From Adineta ricciae (taxonomy: Eukaryota; Rotifera; Eurotatoria; Adinetida; Adinetidae), in NCBI GenBank assembly GCA_905250025.1, contig CAJNOJ010000081.1, positions 310,001-374,000 of the forward strand: DNA of 64,000 nucleotides, given 5' to 3'. Position numbers and translations under genes: made by a program. A model generated the notes under the pieces. The model ran no database searches. It was not told where the DNA came from and saw only the letters and a list, made by a program, of their open reading frames with translations. This document shows, piece by piece, positions 1 through 9,450 of this stretch. Position 1 is the stretch's first letter. The number at the start of each line of letters is the position of its first letter.

Positions 1-2523
1 TTTTATGATCCAAGATCTGGTCGAATTGAGACAAGCGCACTGGGTCGCTCGACGTGCCGAAGCTAAGCCGACAACGATCGATGAAATTCACGAACAAGAA
101 CGTGTTAAACGCGAACAACAAGAACGTGAGCAAGAACGTGAACGACAACAACGACGCGATCAAAACCGTGGTACAGCTATCGGTAGCGCCTACACTGGAG
201 GTAATTCACAACAGTACAACGATAGCCGTGGTAGCCGCGGTAGTGGTATCAAACAACAATCAAGTAGAAATGACGAAGACCGAGTCGACAATCGCTTTAA
301 TGTTAATTCACTAAGACAGTTACAAACAACAGATAAACAAAGTCGTGGACCATTGGTAAGTTTGTTTATGGCAAGAAGGGAAGAAAAGAAGATAATCTTT
401 GGTTCTTTTGTAGTCGATCAATTTAGCACCACAACGAACATGGGCCAAAGGATCCGGTATTGAAAAGAAACCCGAAGAAGATCGTTCCTTTGCCGGACGG
501 TATGTCACTACCAAAAGCCACTTTCCCTATCATGAATTTATATTAATAGTGCTGGCAAACCACCAGCTGGTCCTGTCGCGCAAATCAAAGGTAAAGCTGG
601 TTCATCTCAAGGTGGTTCATCTTATCCTCTTCAACGACAATCATCACGGGTAAGAAAGCGAACAACGCGATCTGCTCTCTTTACGATTAGCATTCTCTTT
701 CATCGTTAGGAATTAGCACGTGAAAACAGTCATCGTGATCGTGAAAATGCTTTACAATCATTACGCAAAACCACCACTGGAAGTGGTATTAATAGTCCAG
801 TGAATGTTGCGGGCAGTTCGTCCATGGCGAATTCACGCGAAGGTTCACGTAATGTTAGCCGTGAACAGTCGCGTAATGCTTCACGAGAATCTAGTGTTAG
901 TGAACGAGCATCAAATGCTGGTTTATCTACTCAGATAAGTAAATCCTCGACGACAGATTCTTCGACTGTTATCAATCCAGACCCATCGAATATAACATTC
1001 GATGAAGAAAAAACTCAAGCACGCGTACATTCACTTATCGAAGAATATACTGAAAACTATTCGGAAACAACTGATCGACCTGTTAAAGTAAAGCACCTTC
1101 GTCGATGGCAACCACTCGAAAATGAAAGTGTTTTGTTCTCTAGGAAGCTTTGGAAGATTTGAATGCTTTCTGTACAGCAAGCCAAGATCAACAAGCACTC
1201 ATTGTTCGAGAATTGTTTGTTAATGTCCTCGAGGCTAAAGCACGTGCTCGTAAAGCTGTTGGACATTTACTTGACGCTGCACTCAATGACACTATCTTAT
1301 TGCCAAATTCTTTCATTTCCGGGTATGTTTAAATCGAATGAACGTGCTCTTGTTGAAAATATTTTGTTATTTTAGTTTTAAAATGGTTGTTGAAGTCGTC
1401 CCAGATTATGCAGTTGACATTCCTCTAATTTGGCAATATATTGGTGAAATAATTGGTAAATGAACGAATGACGAACAACAGAACAAGAAGTCTTGATGTC
1501 TCTTTTTTTTTTAGGTGCATTCATTGGTGCTCCATCTTCGAACATGCCACTACTGAAGACAATTTTACAATGCGTTCCCCAAGATAAATCGAAGCAATTA
1601 TTTCAATATGTTATCAAATATGCAACTGAATTCTCGGTAAGACGGTTTGTTTTCGGATCTGATATACCTATGAAACGAACGATTGTTATCTTCTAGTCTC
1701 GATCACGTATCCAAAAGTTTTGGCAATCATCCGGTTTTTCTCTTCAAGACTTTGTTGATGCTGCAACTCTGAACGACTATGATTGGCTATCCGATGCACC
1801 TGAAAGTGAACCTTCAACGCCACAATCAAAAGAAAGCCTTTCACCACGTGCTGATCCTCAGCTTGTTAAATTATTCAAATCTGTTAACGATCAAGGAACT
1901 ACTGTAACTGATTCAGAAATCATCACATACATCCGTGAAGTATGCCGCTAATCCTTTTCTTCATCAAAGATGCTATCTTCTCTCTGTCTCTCTCTTTCTT
2001 TCTTCCAGCATATGGATTCAAATGAGAAATTCTACATTCGAAACATTGTTCTATCCTATTTGGAAGCATGTTTAATCAATCGCGATCCACAGAAGAAGAT
2101 CCAAGAAGACATCGCAAAAAAACGAATGACAATACTCAATACGATCATTGAACATAAACCCGAAGCTGAAATTCAAGCTGTGTATGCGATTCAGAATTTT
2201 GTTAACAAACTCGAACATCCACCAAGTATGTGAAAAATAACGATGACGATTAGTTTCATCAATCTTGACTGTCATAGAAATGGCTCGACTACTATTTGAC
2301 ATATTTTACGATGAAGAATGTGTAAGTGAAGATGCATTTTTTGAATGGCTGAAACATCCGGATCAATCGGAGACTGAAGGTATGAGCAAAAGTCGAGAAG
2401 GAAAGGAAATCATCTGCTTATATTGTAGGACATGCTGTTGTTGAAATGTCGACAAAAGACTTTTTTACTTGGCTGCAGCAAGCTGAAACCGAAGTTGAAG
2501 AAGGCGAAGAAGAAGAAAGTTAA
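1..2523 (+). CDS. EIF4G: eukaryotic translation initiation factor 4G, C-terminal part (5' end outside window)
   Basis: eIF4G is the cytoplasmic scaffold that joins cap-bound eIF4E, the helicase eIF4A and eIF3 to recruit ribosomes to mRNA. The window opens in the last helix of the MIF4G (HEAT-1) domain: 'MIQDLVELRQ' followed by a W-x3-RR stretch and 'TIDEIH' is the usual end of that domain. An Arg/Gln/Glu-rich linker follows, then a Ser/Arg-rich region with repeated 'SREGSR'-like units (about 830-900), an MA3 domain (about 990-1700, 'EALEDLNAF', 'RELFVNVLEAKARARKAVGHLL') and a W2 domain to the stop, ending in an acidic tail. Introns of about 50-80 bp interrupt it, for example from 356 (GTAAG) to about 413 and from about 1090 to 1144. 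MA3 and W2 bind eIF4A and the Mnk kinase in other animals. The N-terminal eIF4E-binding part lies upstream and cannot be judged. Confidence 0.9.
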
Positions 2524-3333
2524 ATTTTAATGTCATCAACGATACGACATTGATGATTTGTTATTGTTATTCTTTCTTTCTTTCTTTTTTTGTTGTTAGA
2601 CAATGTGTTTTTTTTCTTTTCTCATTCTCTTTATTTATTTTCTATTACATAAAAACAAGCCGAAATATTATATCTGTACACAACGCATGCGACTGATCAT
2701 GGATTGCCTCGTCTCTTCTCTCCTTTCTTCCGATTTCAATTTGCCGAGAACTGTGACTTTCTTTCTGTCTGTTTTTCCTTGAATTGAAGTATTTACATGA
2801 TCTACGCTCTGTCCCTCTCTCAATCCTATTATTGATCAGTTGTGACCGTTCTATTATTCTTGTTTCAATGTGTGCAAAACAGTATCCTCTATTATCATCA
2901 AAAAGACGTACTTCTCCGTGTGCTTTTCTTCTTGTTTTTTTCTCTCTTTCACTCTCGGTGTACATTTGAAACCTAAGCACACATGAGTAGGATAAAAGCT
3001 GAATAAAAGACTTTTTCGAGCCGGATCTACCGAATTTGTTGCAAGAAGTTCAAAGAGAAGAAAGCCAATAACCTTCTATTTCCTACAACAGTACGCTTCT
3101 CTATCTCCTTCTCTTTCTGTTTGTCTTTTGTTTGTGTGTCCGATCTTTACTCTCTCTCTCTCTTTCTCTCTCACACATTTTTGCCTCATCATTTTGTCCT
3201 TTGTGTCTTCTTGTCTTTCGCGTTAAAACGTTTTTTTTCTGTTTTTTTTCTTTCATGTTGTTATTGGTTGATGTTTTTTCTTTTTTTATTCACCAAGCAA
3301 TAAGAAAGAAAGAGACACACAATGAAACAAGTT
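2524..3333. other. intergenic, 3' UTR and low-complexity pyrimidine tracts
   Basis: No credible gene. The interval between the eIF4G stop and the convergent PLAC8 gene holds T- and TC-rich tracts, including a (TC)n run near 3150-3172 and T runs to 3290. Open frames here are low in complexity and match nothing I know. Confidence 0.6.
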
Positions 3334-4161
3334 TTAAGTAAAGACACGATGACCATAGTCACGTGCTTCACTAGCCAATTGTATTGCCACACATAATGGG
3401 CAACATGCTGTCAAACAACAATCTTCCACAATCGAACCCTAATCGAACAGGAGGGAAATGTGTAAAAGAGCAAGAACTAGTGGAAAGTTTTACTTGAATA
3501 GCATACTGTGTTCGAAATTTCGTTCTTAATTCCATCAGTGGTGCACAATTGAGGTACCAAATACACCAGTGTTCTTTCATCATAGATGAGAGTTCATGTC
3601 GAAAACAGCACCAACATGTACAAGCATAACAGAAGAGATTGAAATCATCAAAAAGTGAGCAGAGACTATGACGCCACTCATTTGTTCCTTGCCAATTTAG
3701 ATGAGGACGACCACGATTATTGATTGAAGGTTTAACCCATGTTTCTATACGCGTTGGCTGACTTCGAATTGTAATTGAAGATTTTGACTGATCAAGATCG
3801 CTGCTTCTCAAGCTTTGAAGTCCCTAAACTGACAAATTTATGAATCATTCATTGATAGTGAAGCTCTACCGATATAGGTGGAACACCAGTTGGCTGGTGA
3901 GTTTTCTTTGACGACGACGTTGTTCTTGCTATTTCCTAGCATTAGCTTTTCGATCAGACGGAACAGATTGAATTTACGAAGACTTACGATTTGCTCTTTC
4001 TCTTCGGATAATACTTCGCTCGTGCGCTGTTGATCGGATGGCCTAGCAGGAATTGCCTCGTTGTTTTTATGTCGATCATTAGGAGTGTCATTGAAGTCAA
4101 TTTGATTTAACACTTGTCTTGGAATTCTAACCACTGAGATTCGACGTGGTGCTTTCGACAT
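3334..4161 (-). CDS. PLAC8-domain (cysteine-rich, cornifelin/Ponzr-like) protein, 202 aa
   Basis: PLAC8 proteins are small Cys-rich, usually membrane-associated proteins of varied roles, including cell-size control, metal handling and signalling. Three exons join in frame: 3988-4161, 3494-3823 and 3334-3438, with a GTAAGT donor after codon 58 and another donor after codon 168. The last two exons carry the domain: 'NEWRHSLCSLFDD' followed by the Cys cluster 'CYACTCWCC', then 'GSIVEDCCLTACCPLC' and 'AIQLASEA', which fits the family pattern (Trp near the start, CC-x-CC-P-x-C and a Q-L-x-x-E close). The N-terminal third is hydrophilic and shows no motif. It diverges from the SNARE-like gene at 4381 with 219 bp between starts. 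The family assignment is firm; the function is unknown. Confidence 0.82.
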
Positions 4162-4380
4162 GATCAGACAATGAATAATGAAAGAAATTCTTATTTGATA
4201 TATATGAATAGGGAATTTTTATGGTTTCCCTTCATTGTTAATCAACAGGACAGGATGTGAAAAGGACATTTGATTTGATATTCTATGTTTTCATACGAAT
4301 GATTCGCGCAGTTTCGCTAATGAAAAGAAACTTTCGTCGAATCAAAATGAAGTTAGCAGTGAATTTGCTCAGAAATCATC

Positions 4381-5064
4381 ATGGCGTATCAACGTGAACT
4401 TGAATTACTACACCGGCGCGATGAAATTCTTCACGAGACCGCTGATCTCACATCGCATGTTGTTCAATCACTTGAACAGCAACAGAAATTTGCTCAAGAT
4501 ACGAAAGAAAATCTACATCAACAAAATCTTCTTCTCTCTTTAGCAAATGACAAAATGCGATCGATGAATCAGGATTTGACATCTGTAGTCAAGGAAATGA
4601 ATGAAATCGATTCTCCGCATGGATGTTTATGTTGTAAAATTCGAAAGAAACGAACTAAGAAGGTTCATCAGCCAATAGTCGATGCAAAATCAACGGAAGC
4701 TTCTGCAACAAACAAAGAGAAGCCCGCAGAAACCATGGACACTATTCCGGAACTGATCGACGATAATGAATACGAGAAACAAATTGTTAGCGAGTTGAAT
4801 CAAATGAAAAAGCAATTGATTCTCTTTCAAGATCAGGTTAAAACCATTAATAGAACGTTTGATGAAGGAGATAAAGTTATTCATCAATTTGAAAACGAAA
4901 CGGATCAATATATGCATTCGAGTGAGTCTCGACCAATTTAGTTTCCTGCCAAAATCAACTAAACGACTGTTTTAGTTACAACAGCGCTTAATAAAGCTGA
5001 ACATGTTCTTGGCCGAAAGATTGTTGTTGACCAAGACAAGCACAAGCATAAAGAGAAAGTGTGA
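4381..5064 (+). CDS. SNAP-25/SNAP-29-like Qbc SNARE, 209 aa
   Basis: SNAP-25-type proteins supply two helices to the four-helix SNARE bundle that drives membrane fusion. Exons 4381-4921 and 4976-5064 join in frame across a GTGAGT donor. The protein has two coiled-coil, heptad-patterned segments (residues about 10-75 and about 135-200). A short linker between them carries a Cys cluster ('GCLCCK') and basic residues, where SNAP-25 and SNAP-23 are palmitoylated. The length matches SNAP-25 (206 aa). The central layer should hold Gln in each helix; candidates are in 'DQDLTS'-like and 'LFQDQVK' segments, but I could not fix the register by eye. Primary sequence identity looks low, so a divergent or lineage-specific paralogue is likely. 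It starts at the first ATG after an upstream stop. Confidence 0.65.
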
Positions 5065-5123
5065 AAATGTTGAATTTGTTGTCAAGCACAGCAGTCATGT
5101 AGAGAGTGTGATTGAGAAAAAGA

Positions 5124-5129
5124 AATAAA
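5124..5129 (+). terminator. polyadenylation signal of the SNARE-like gene
   Basis: AATAAA 60 bp after the stop codon at 5064. Confidence 0.5.
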
Positions 5130-5178
5130 AAAGAATTTCACACACGTTTTACAGACTGCAAGGAACGATAATCGAATC

Positions 5179-5798
5179 ATGACAGATCCGCTATTTTCGC
5201 GTCTGCATGGTGTCCGACAGAAGAAGAGTTATGTCGTTTGAAAGACATTTATGAAATTGAACCACGCGGGACTGCATTCGAACGGTTTTTACGTAGTGGT
5301 TCAGGAGAAGAACCCAGTTTAGCGATAGATGGATTTATGTTCTTAGGAAATTTGCAAAATGGATCTAATGAAACCGTACTTGAACGACTGAAAATCAGTA
5401 AATGCAAGAGTTGAAACTTGACATATTCTTTTCTTTTCTTTTTTTAGCACACATTATCAACGTTAGTGAGGCCGATGTTCGTGATGGGCTACCTCCAAAC
5501 CGCTTTCATATTGTCCATATTCCAATGGGAGACGATGTACAAACAGATATTTAAAAAGTGTGCAGATTTAATTAAAACTATCTTCACTATTTCTTGTTTC
5601 TGTAGCATTTCAATTCTACCAACGAATTACTGCATAATTATTATTTACAAGTTGAACGCTGCCTCGTTCATTGTGCTGCAGGAAACATTGATCCGAACTT
5701 TATTGTTCTAGTATCAACATGATACACTCAAACAAGCATTTCTGTACCTTATGGAGAAACGTCAGCAAATTTATCGGAATGACGGTTTCTTAGTGTAA
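5179..5798 (+). pseudogene. dual-specificity phosphatase-like gene, decayed
   Basis: Dual-specificity phosphatases remove phosphate from Ser/Thr and Tyr using the motif HCX5R. Recognisable pieces lie in order: an N-terminal part ending 'IDGFMFLGNLQNG' (about 5215-5400), an intron, then 'HIINVSEADV' and 'FHIVHIPMGDD' (about 5450-5545), a second intron, then 'HFNSTNELL', 'CLVHCAAG' (about 5665-5683) and the C-terminal helix 'DTLKQAFLYLMEKRQQIYRN' (to 5798). Two breaks are seen: the only ATG upstream (5179) is not in the coding frame, and an in-frame TAG/frame change separates the active-site segment from the last helix (about 5709). The catalytic Arg position of HCX5R is Asp (GAT, 5690-5692). 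A sequencing error could explain a single frame change, but not the lost Arg and the missing start together. Confidence 0.6.
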
Positions 5799-6004
5799 CT
5801 AATACGCTACGAAAATGAACTGATAAAAACACGAGAGATAACTTGGATAGAAGACATGTATAAACTACAGATCTCGAATAATCCCTGTTGAAACAATTCA
5901 AGGAGTTTTATTTCAACCGCATAACGGCAAACGACTGTGTTCATTTCTGCTTTTAAATAAATTCGAACATACTCAGAATATTATCTCACTGTATTTAGCC
6001 TCTG

Positions 6005-6235
6005 TAGCTGATTATATTCGTAGTGTACAGAATGAGCAAAAATATTACACATTGCCCACTCATCCGTACCTACATATTTTGCGTGTATACATCGGAATGA
6101 CAACTTACTCATCTCGAAATTACATACACTTACACATGCCTTTGCGGTCTTGACCCTCATCGTGTATACACCGGGGAATCAACTTCTGCATTACACCACA
6201 GGCATAAATACTTGAATTTCTCTTTATTACATCAT
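6005..6235 (+). repeat. orphan copy of the peptide-gene promoter
   Basis: This stretch is clearly related to the upstream regions of the peptide genes at 7285 and 8795. Shared blocks in the same order include 'CAGAATGAGCAAAAATATTA', 'GCCCACTCA', 'CCTTTGCGGTC', 'GGGAATCAACT' and 'TGCAT..CACA', followed by a TATA-like 'CATAAATA' at 6203-6210. No peptide coding sequence follows: no signal-peptide exon and no Cys-rich exon are present before the inverted copy at 6569. It looks like a relic of a fourth gene copy. Confidence 0.65.
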
Positions 6236-6510
6236 ATGATTTTGACTTTTAATGGTACATTTCGCGATCTTCTGGATGATCCAAAGTGGTTATCAACAAC
6301 GAAAATCGCTATCAACAAACATCTGAAGTGTGTAATATTTGTAGAAAGGTCGATAAAGGATAGAAACATAGTCTTTCAGATAATTCCTTTTGCCTGTTTC
6401 ATCTGTCAACTAACATAAGTGAACTGTACAGTTGACTTATGATTCGTTGTCGTTGGATATGCTTCCAAGTGAAAAGAATGGGTGTTTTCGAAAATTGTAT
6501 ATAAACAAGC

Positions 6511-6516
6511 TTTATT
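6511..6516 (-). terminator. polyadenylation signal of peptide gene A
   Basis: AATAAA on the minus strand, 53 bp after the stop of the gene at 6569-6946. Confidence 0.5.
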
Positions 6517-6568
6517 GAAGAAAGTATAACGTAAAAGAGTTCACGTATATATGATGACTCCACAAGAT

Positions 6569-6946
6569 CTAACTGCAGTATGGTTGATCATTACCCCATG
6601 AGCGACAGGATGATGGACACTTCCCAATCGTTACCCATCGATTACCACCAACACATTGAACAATACTTGCTCCACTCGATTGAAAGTAGCATTCGTATTT
6701 GCCTGTATCCACACATCGACCAGTAGTCGTTCGACAGTCACATCCACGACGAACACGATCTGGTGCTATTCGAACAGAAACAAAAACATTCGTTCATGAA
6801 ATAGATGGATGAAGATAGAGACACTTACCATCGAGAGTTGCAGGGTCGATGATGTTGAGTTCTTCTTCGGATGTTGGATTAGCAGACGAATAACAAACAA
6901 CTGCCAAAAGAACCACAGCAAATGTGATGATTGTTGAGATTTGCAT
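6569..6946 (-). CDS. small secreted eight-cysteine peptide, copy A
   Basis: A two-exon gene for a precursor of about 104 aa. Exon 1 codes a signal peptide (residues 1 to about 22, 'MQISTIITFAVVLLAVVCYS') and an acidic pro-segment ('EEELNIIDPATLD'). A short GTAAGT intron follows. Exon 2 starts with 'APDRVRRG', where RR could be a processing site. The mature part has eight Cys spaced C-X-C-X6-C-X7-C-X11-C-X11-C-X3-C-X9-C, enough for four disulfides. Its mature sequence is identical to copy C. Upstream DNA differs from copies B and C; homology begins at the ATG. I do not recognise the family with confidence. The scaffold suggests a secreted defence, signalling or carbohydrate-binding peptide, and none of these can be chosen from sequence alone. 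Confidence 0.82.
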
Positions 6947-7006
6947 GTTTGGAAAACGAGTCAATGAGTCTTTACAACGATGATGATACTACAATTTAAT
7001 TCTCTA

Positions 7007-7014
7007 TATTTATA
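7007..7014 (-). promoter_or_regulatory. TATA box of peptide gene A
   Basis: TATAAATA on the minus strand, 61 bp before the ATG at 6946. Confidence 0.5.
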
Positions 7015-7216
7015 CATATGCTGGTTACTATATATAGGTACACAGAACGAGAAAGAGTATCACTGATCGCCCACTCACCTGTGCGTAGTAACGTCGTATG
7101 TATGTATGGGGATGACGATTTACCCATCTTGATACTACCTACACTACCACACACCTTTGCGGTCGCCGTTCTCATCATCTACGCACTGGGAATCAACTCC
7201 TGCATCACATCACCCG

Positions 7217-7224
7217 TATAAAAA
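7217..7224 (+). promoter_or_regulatory. TATA box of peptide gene B
   Basis: TATAAAAA 68 bp before the ATG at 7285, in a 200-bp upstream block shared with gene C and the orphan promoter at 6005-6235. Confidence 0.55.
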
Positions 7225-7284
7225 CTCGAGTATCTCTTCATATCTTCATCATCAAATCTACCTTCTCATCTTCGATCTACTAAA

Positions 7285-7661
7285 ATGCAAATCTCGACAA
7301 TCATCACATTTGCTGTGGTTCTCTTCGCAGTCATTTGTTATTCGTCTGCTAATCCAACATTCGAAGAAGAACTCAATATCATCGACCCTGCAACTCTCGA
7401 TGGTAAGTATCTCCACCTTCATCCATCTATTTCATGAACGAATGTTTCGTTTCTGTTCGAATAGCACCAGATCGTGTTCGTCGAGGATGTGACTGTCGAA
7501 CGACTACTGGTCGATGTGTGGATACAGGCAAATACGAATGCTACTTTCAACCGAGTGAAGCAAGTATTGTTCAATGTGTTGGTGGTAATCGATGGGTAAC
7601 GATTGGGAAGTGTCCATCATCCTGTCGATCATGGGGAAATGATCAACCATACTGTAGCTAG
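7285..7661 (+). CDS. small secreted eight-cysteine peptide, copy B (104 aa)
   Basis: Exons 7285-7402 and 7465-7661 join in frame across a 62-bp GTAAGT...AATAG intron to give 104 residues. It has the same layout as copy A: signal peptide, acidic pro-segment, 'VRRG' junction and eight-Cys mature domain with the same spacing. It differs from copies A and C at two mature residues (Ser to Pro and Gly to Glu in the X11 loop between Cys4 and Cys5: 'YFQPSEAS' against 'YFQSSGAS'). It diverges from copy A and is tail to tail with copy C. The Cys-x-Gly-x-Tyr-x-Cys and Trp-x-Val features loosely recall small chitin-binding-like folds, but this is only a resemblance. Confidence 0.85.
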
Positions 7662-7737
7662 ATTCGCTAGCTGTACAGTCAATATTCTGATTTTTTTCAA
7701 ACGTTTTCACTGCTGTATATCATGTTTCATTCTTTCT

Positions 7738-7743
7738 AATAAA
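7738..7743 (+). terminator. polyadenylation signal of peptide gene B
   Basis: AATAAA 77 bp after the stop of gene B. Confidence 0.5.
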
Positions 7744-8418
7744 ACATCTTATTCCTTTAACTTCGATTTCAAATTCCTTGTGTGGAGTTGCCGCATCTAT
7801 CACTTGGCTGTTTGAATTCTATGTTGTCATTTATACATCTACAGTGTAAAATCATGCGTGAGCATCAATTCAAGTCTAAATAATGAGATTGATTGTTATG
7901 CCTATTACCGTTAGTTACGTAGAATACAGTGTTGATCTAATGTGTTACACGACATTTCACATACCTTCGAAGATCTGGTGAAATGTGTACCGATGAGCTG
8001 TAAAATATTTTTATTCAGGAGAAATATATTTATAACTTATTCGATGCTATATAGAAAGTTTTTGATAGAGCGGGTTTCTATCTAGAAGAGTGTAGTGAAT
8101 TACCAAGGCTAACCGACATCAATATCTGTTCATGGAAATGGCAAAAACTACTCTGCGCTGACAGGATCTCTGGAGATCTTCAGCTCAAAATGTTCATTGT
8201 GTTGCTCGCAGATTTGTTAACTGCCATAAAAAAGAAGTACAACTGACCTTTCTCTCTCTGCTTATGGTGAAACATAATTTAGTGACCAACTCGTGAATAT
8301 GTGGTATTGAAACCCGATGCGAAGTTTATTAAAACCGAAAAATGATTAGTTAAAATAAAAGGTTAACGAAACTGTACAAAGCACAAGAGTTTTTCTATTG
8401 ATATTCAGCGATACGGAT
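7744..8418. other. spacer of the inverted repeat
   Basis: No gene seen. This 0.7-kb unique stretch separates the two arms and holds the 3' flanks of copies B and C, which are not alike. Confidence 0.6.
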
Positions 8419-8795
8419 CTAACTGCAGTATGGTTGATCATTTCCCCATGATCGACAGGATGATGGACACTTGCCAATCGTCACCCATCGATTACCACCA
8501 ACACATTGAACAATACTTGCTCCACTCGATTGAAAGTAGCATTCGTATTTGCCTGTATCCACACATCGACCAGTAGTCGTTCGACAGTCACATCCTCGAC
8601 GAACACGATCTGGTGCTATTCGAACAGAAACGAAACATTCGTTCATGAAATAGATGGATGAAGGTGGAGATACTTACCATCGAGAGTTGCAGGGTCGATG
8701 ATGTTGAGTTCTTCTTCGAATGTTGGATTAGCAGACGAATAACAAATGACTGCCAAGAGAACCACAGCAAATGTGATGATTGTCGAGATTTGCAT
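8419..8795 (-). CDS. small secreted eight-cysteine peptide, copy C (104 aa)
   Basis: Two exons on the minus strand with the same intron position as copies A and B. Exon 1 (from the ATG at 8795) codes the signal peptide and acidic pro-segment; exon 2 ends with the mature eight-Cys domain and '...QPYCS' before TAG. The mature part is identical to copy A and two residues from copy B, while the promoter is close to copy B. This mosaic suggests gene conversion or recent duplication. All eight Cys and the 'VRRG' junction are intact, so the gene looks functional. Confidence 0.85.
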
Positions 8796-8855
8796 TTTAG
8801 TAGATCGAAGATGAGAAGGTAGATTTGATGATAAAGATATGAAGAGATGCTCGAG

Positions 8856-8863
8856 TTTTTATA
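8856..8863 (-). promoter_or_regulatory. TATA box of peptide gene C
   Basis: TATAAAAA on the minus strand, in the same context as in gene B. Confidence 0.55.
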
Positions 8864-9045
8864 CGGGTGATGTGATGCAGGAGTTGATTCCCAGTGCGTA
8901 GATGATGAGAATGGCGACCGCAAAGGTGTGTGGTAGTAGCCAAATGGGTAAATCGTCATTCCCATGTATACACACAGAATACGCATGTACAGGTGAGTGG
9001 GGAATGCGTAATATTTTTGCTCATTCTGCACGCTACGAATACAAT

Positions 9046-9450
9046 CACTTCCAGTAGCTAAATATAGGAAGATATTTTTGAAAGCCCACGGTTATTACTT
9101 TATACCAAGAGTGAGAGTGTACTATTATTACGACTGACATTCGCCGTCATCCTCAAGATAGGGTGTCGCTGGTATCAGTTAACCTCATAGTACAATCTAG
9201 TAGAGGAAAAAGATAAGTCGATTCGACTGAATCTCATCAATCATTTGCATGTCGACTGTGAAATCCGCTTCGGCTCGTCACCATTGCTTTTCTCGCAATT
9301 CTTTTTGCTTTATTGAGAGTTCGACTTAGAGAAAACAGCAGAGAAAATCACTTTTCTTTCTTTTCAACAAAGTGTTATAAGCATGGGAGACAAAAATTTA
9401 TGCAAGCAGAAAAAAATAAATATTAATGATCAAATTTATATATGTTAATT
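9046..9450. other. intergenic
   Basis: No gene or repeat recognised between peptide gene C and the 3' end of the TRAF-like gene. Confidence 0.5.

Larger units (their letters stand above)
7075..7661 (+). repeat. left arm of inverted repeat (promoter plus peptide gene B)
   Basis: From about 7075 to the stop at 7661 the DNA is nearly identical to the reverse complement of 8419 to about 9008. It includes the promoter, both exons and the intron. Similarity ends at the stop codons. Small indels break the match at about 7100-7140. Confidence 0.85.
8419..9008 (-). repeat. right arm of inverted repeat (peptide gene C plus promoter)
   Basis: Reverse-complement partner of 7075-7661. The match to the orphan promoter at 6005-6235 extends a little further, to about 9045 (the 'CAGAATGAGC' block), so copy C keeps more of the ancestral upstream region than copy B. 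Confidence 0.85.

Noticed and set aside
2645..2980. 111-codon minus-strand open frame
   Set aside because: Low-complexity (Arg/Lys/Glu-rich from a TC-rich tract on the other strand), no motif, lies in the probable eIF4G 3' UTR.
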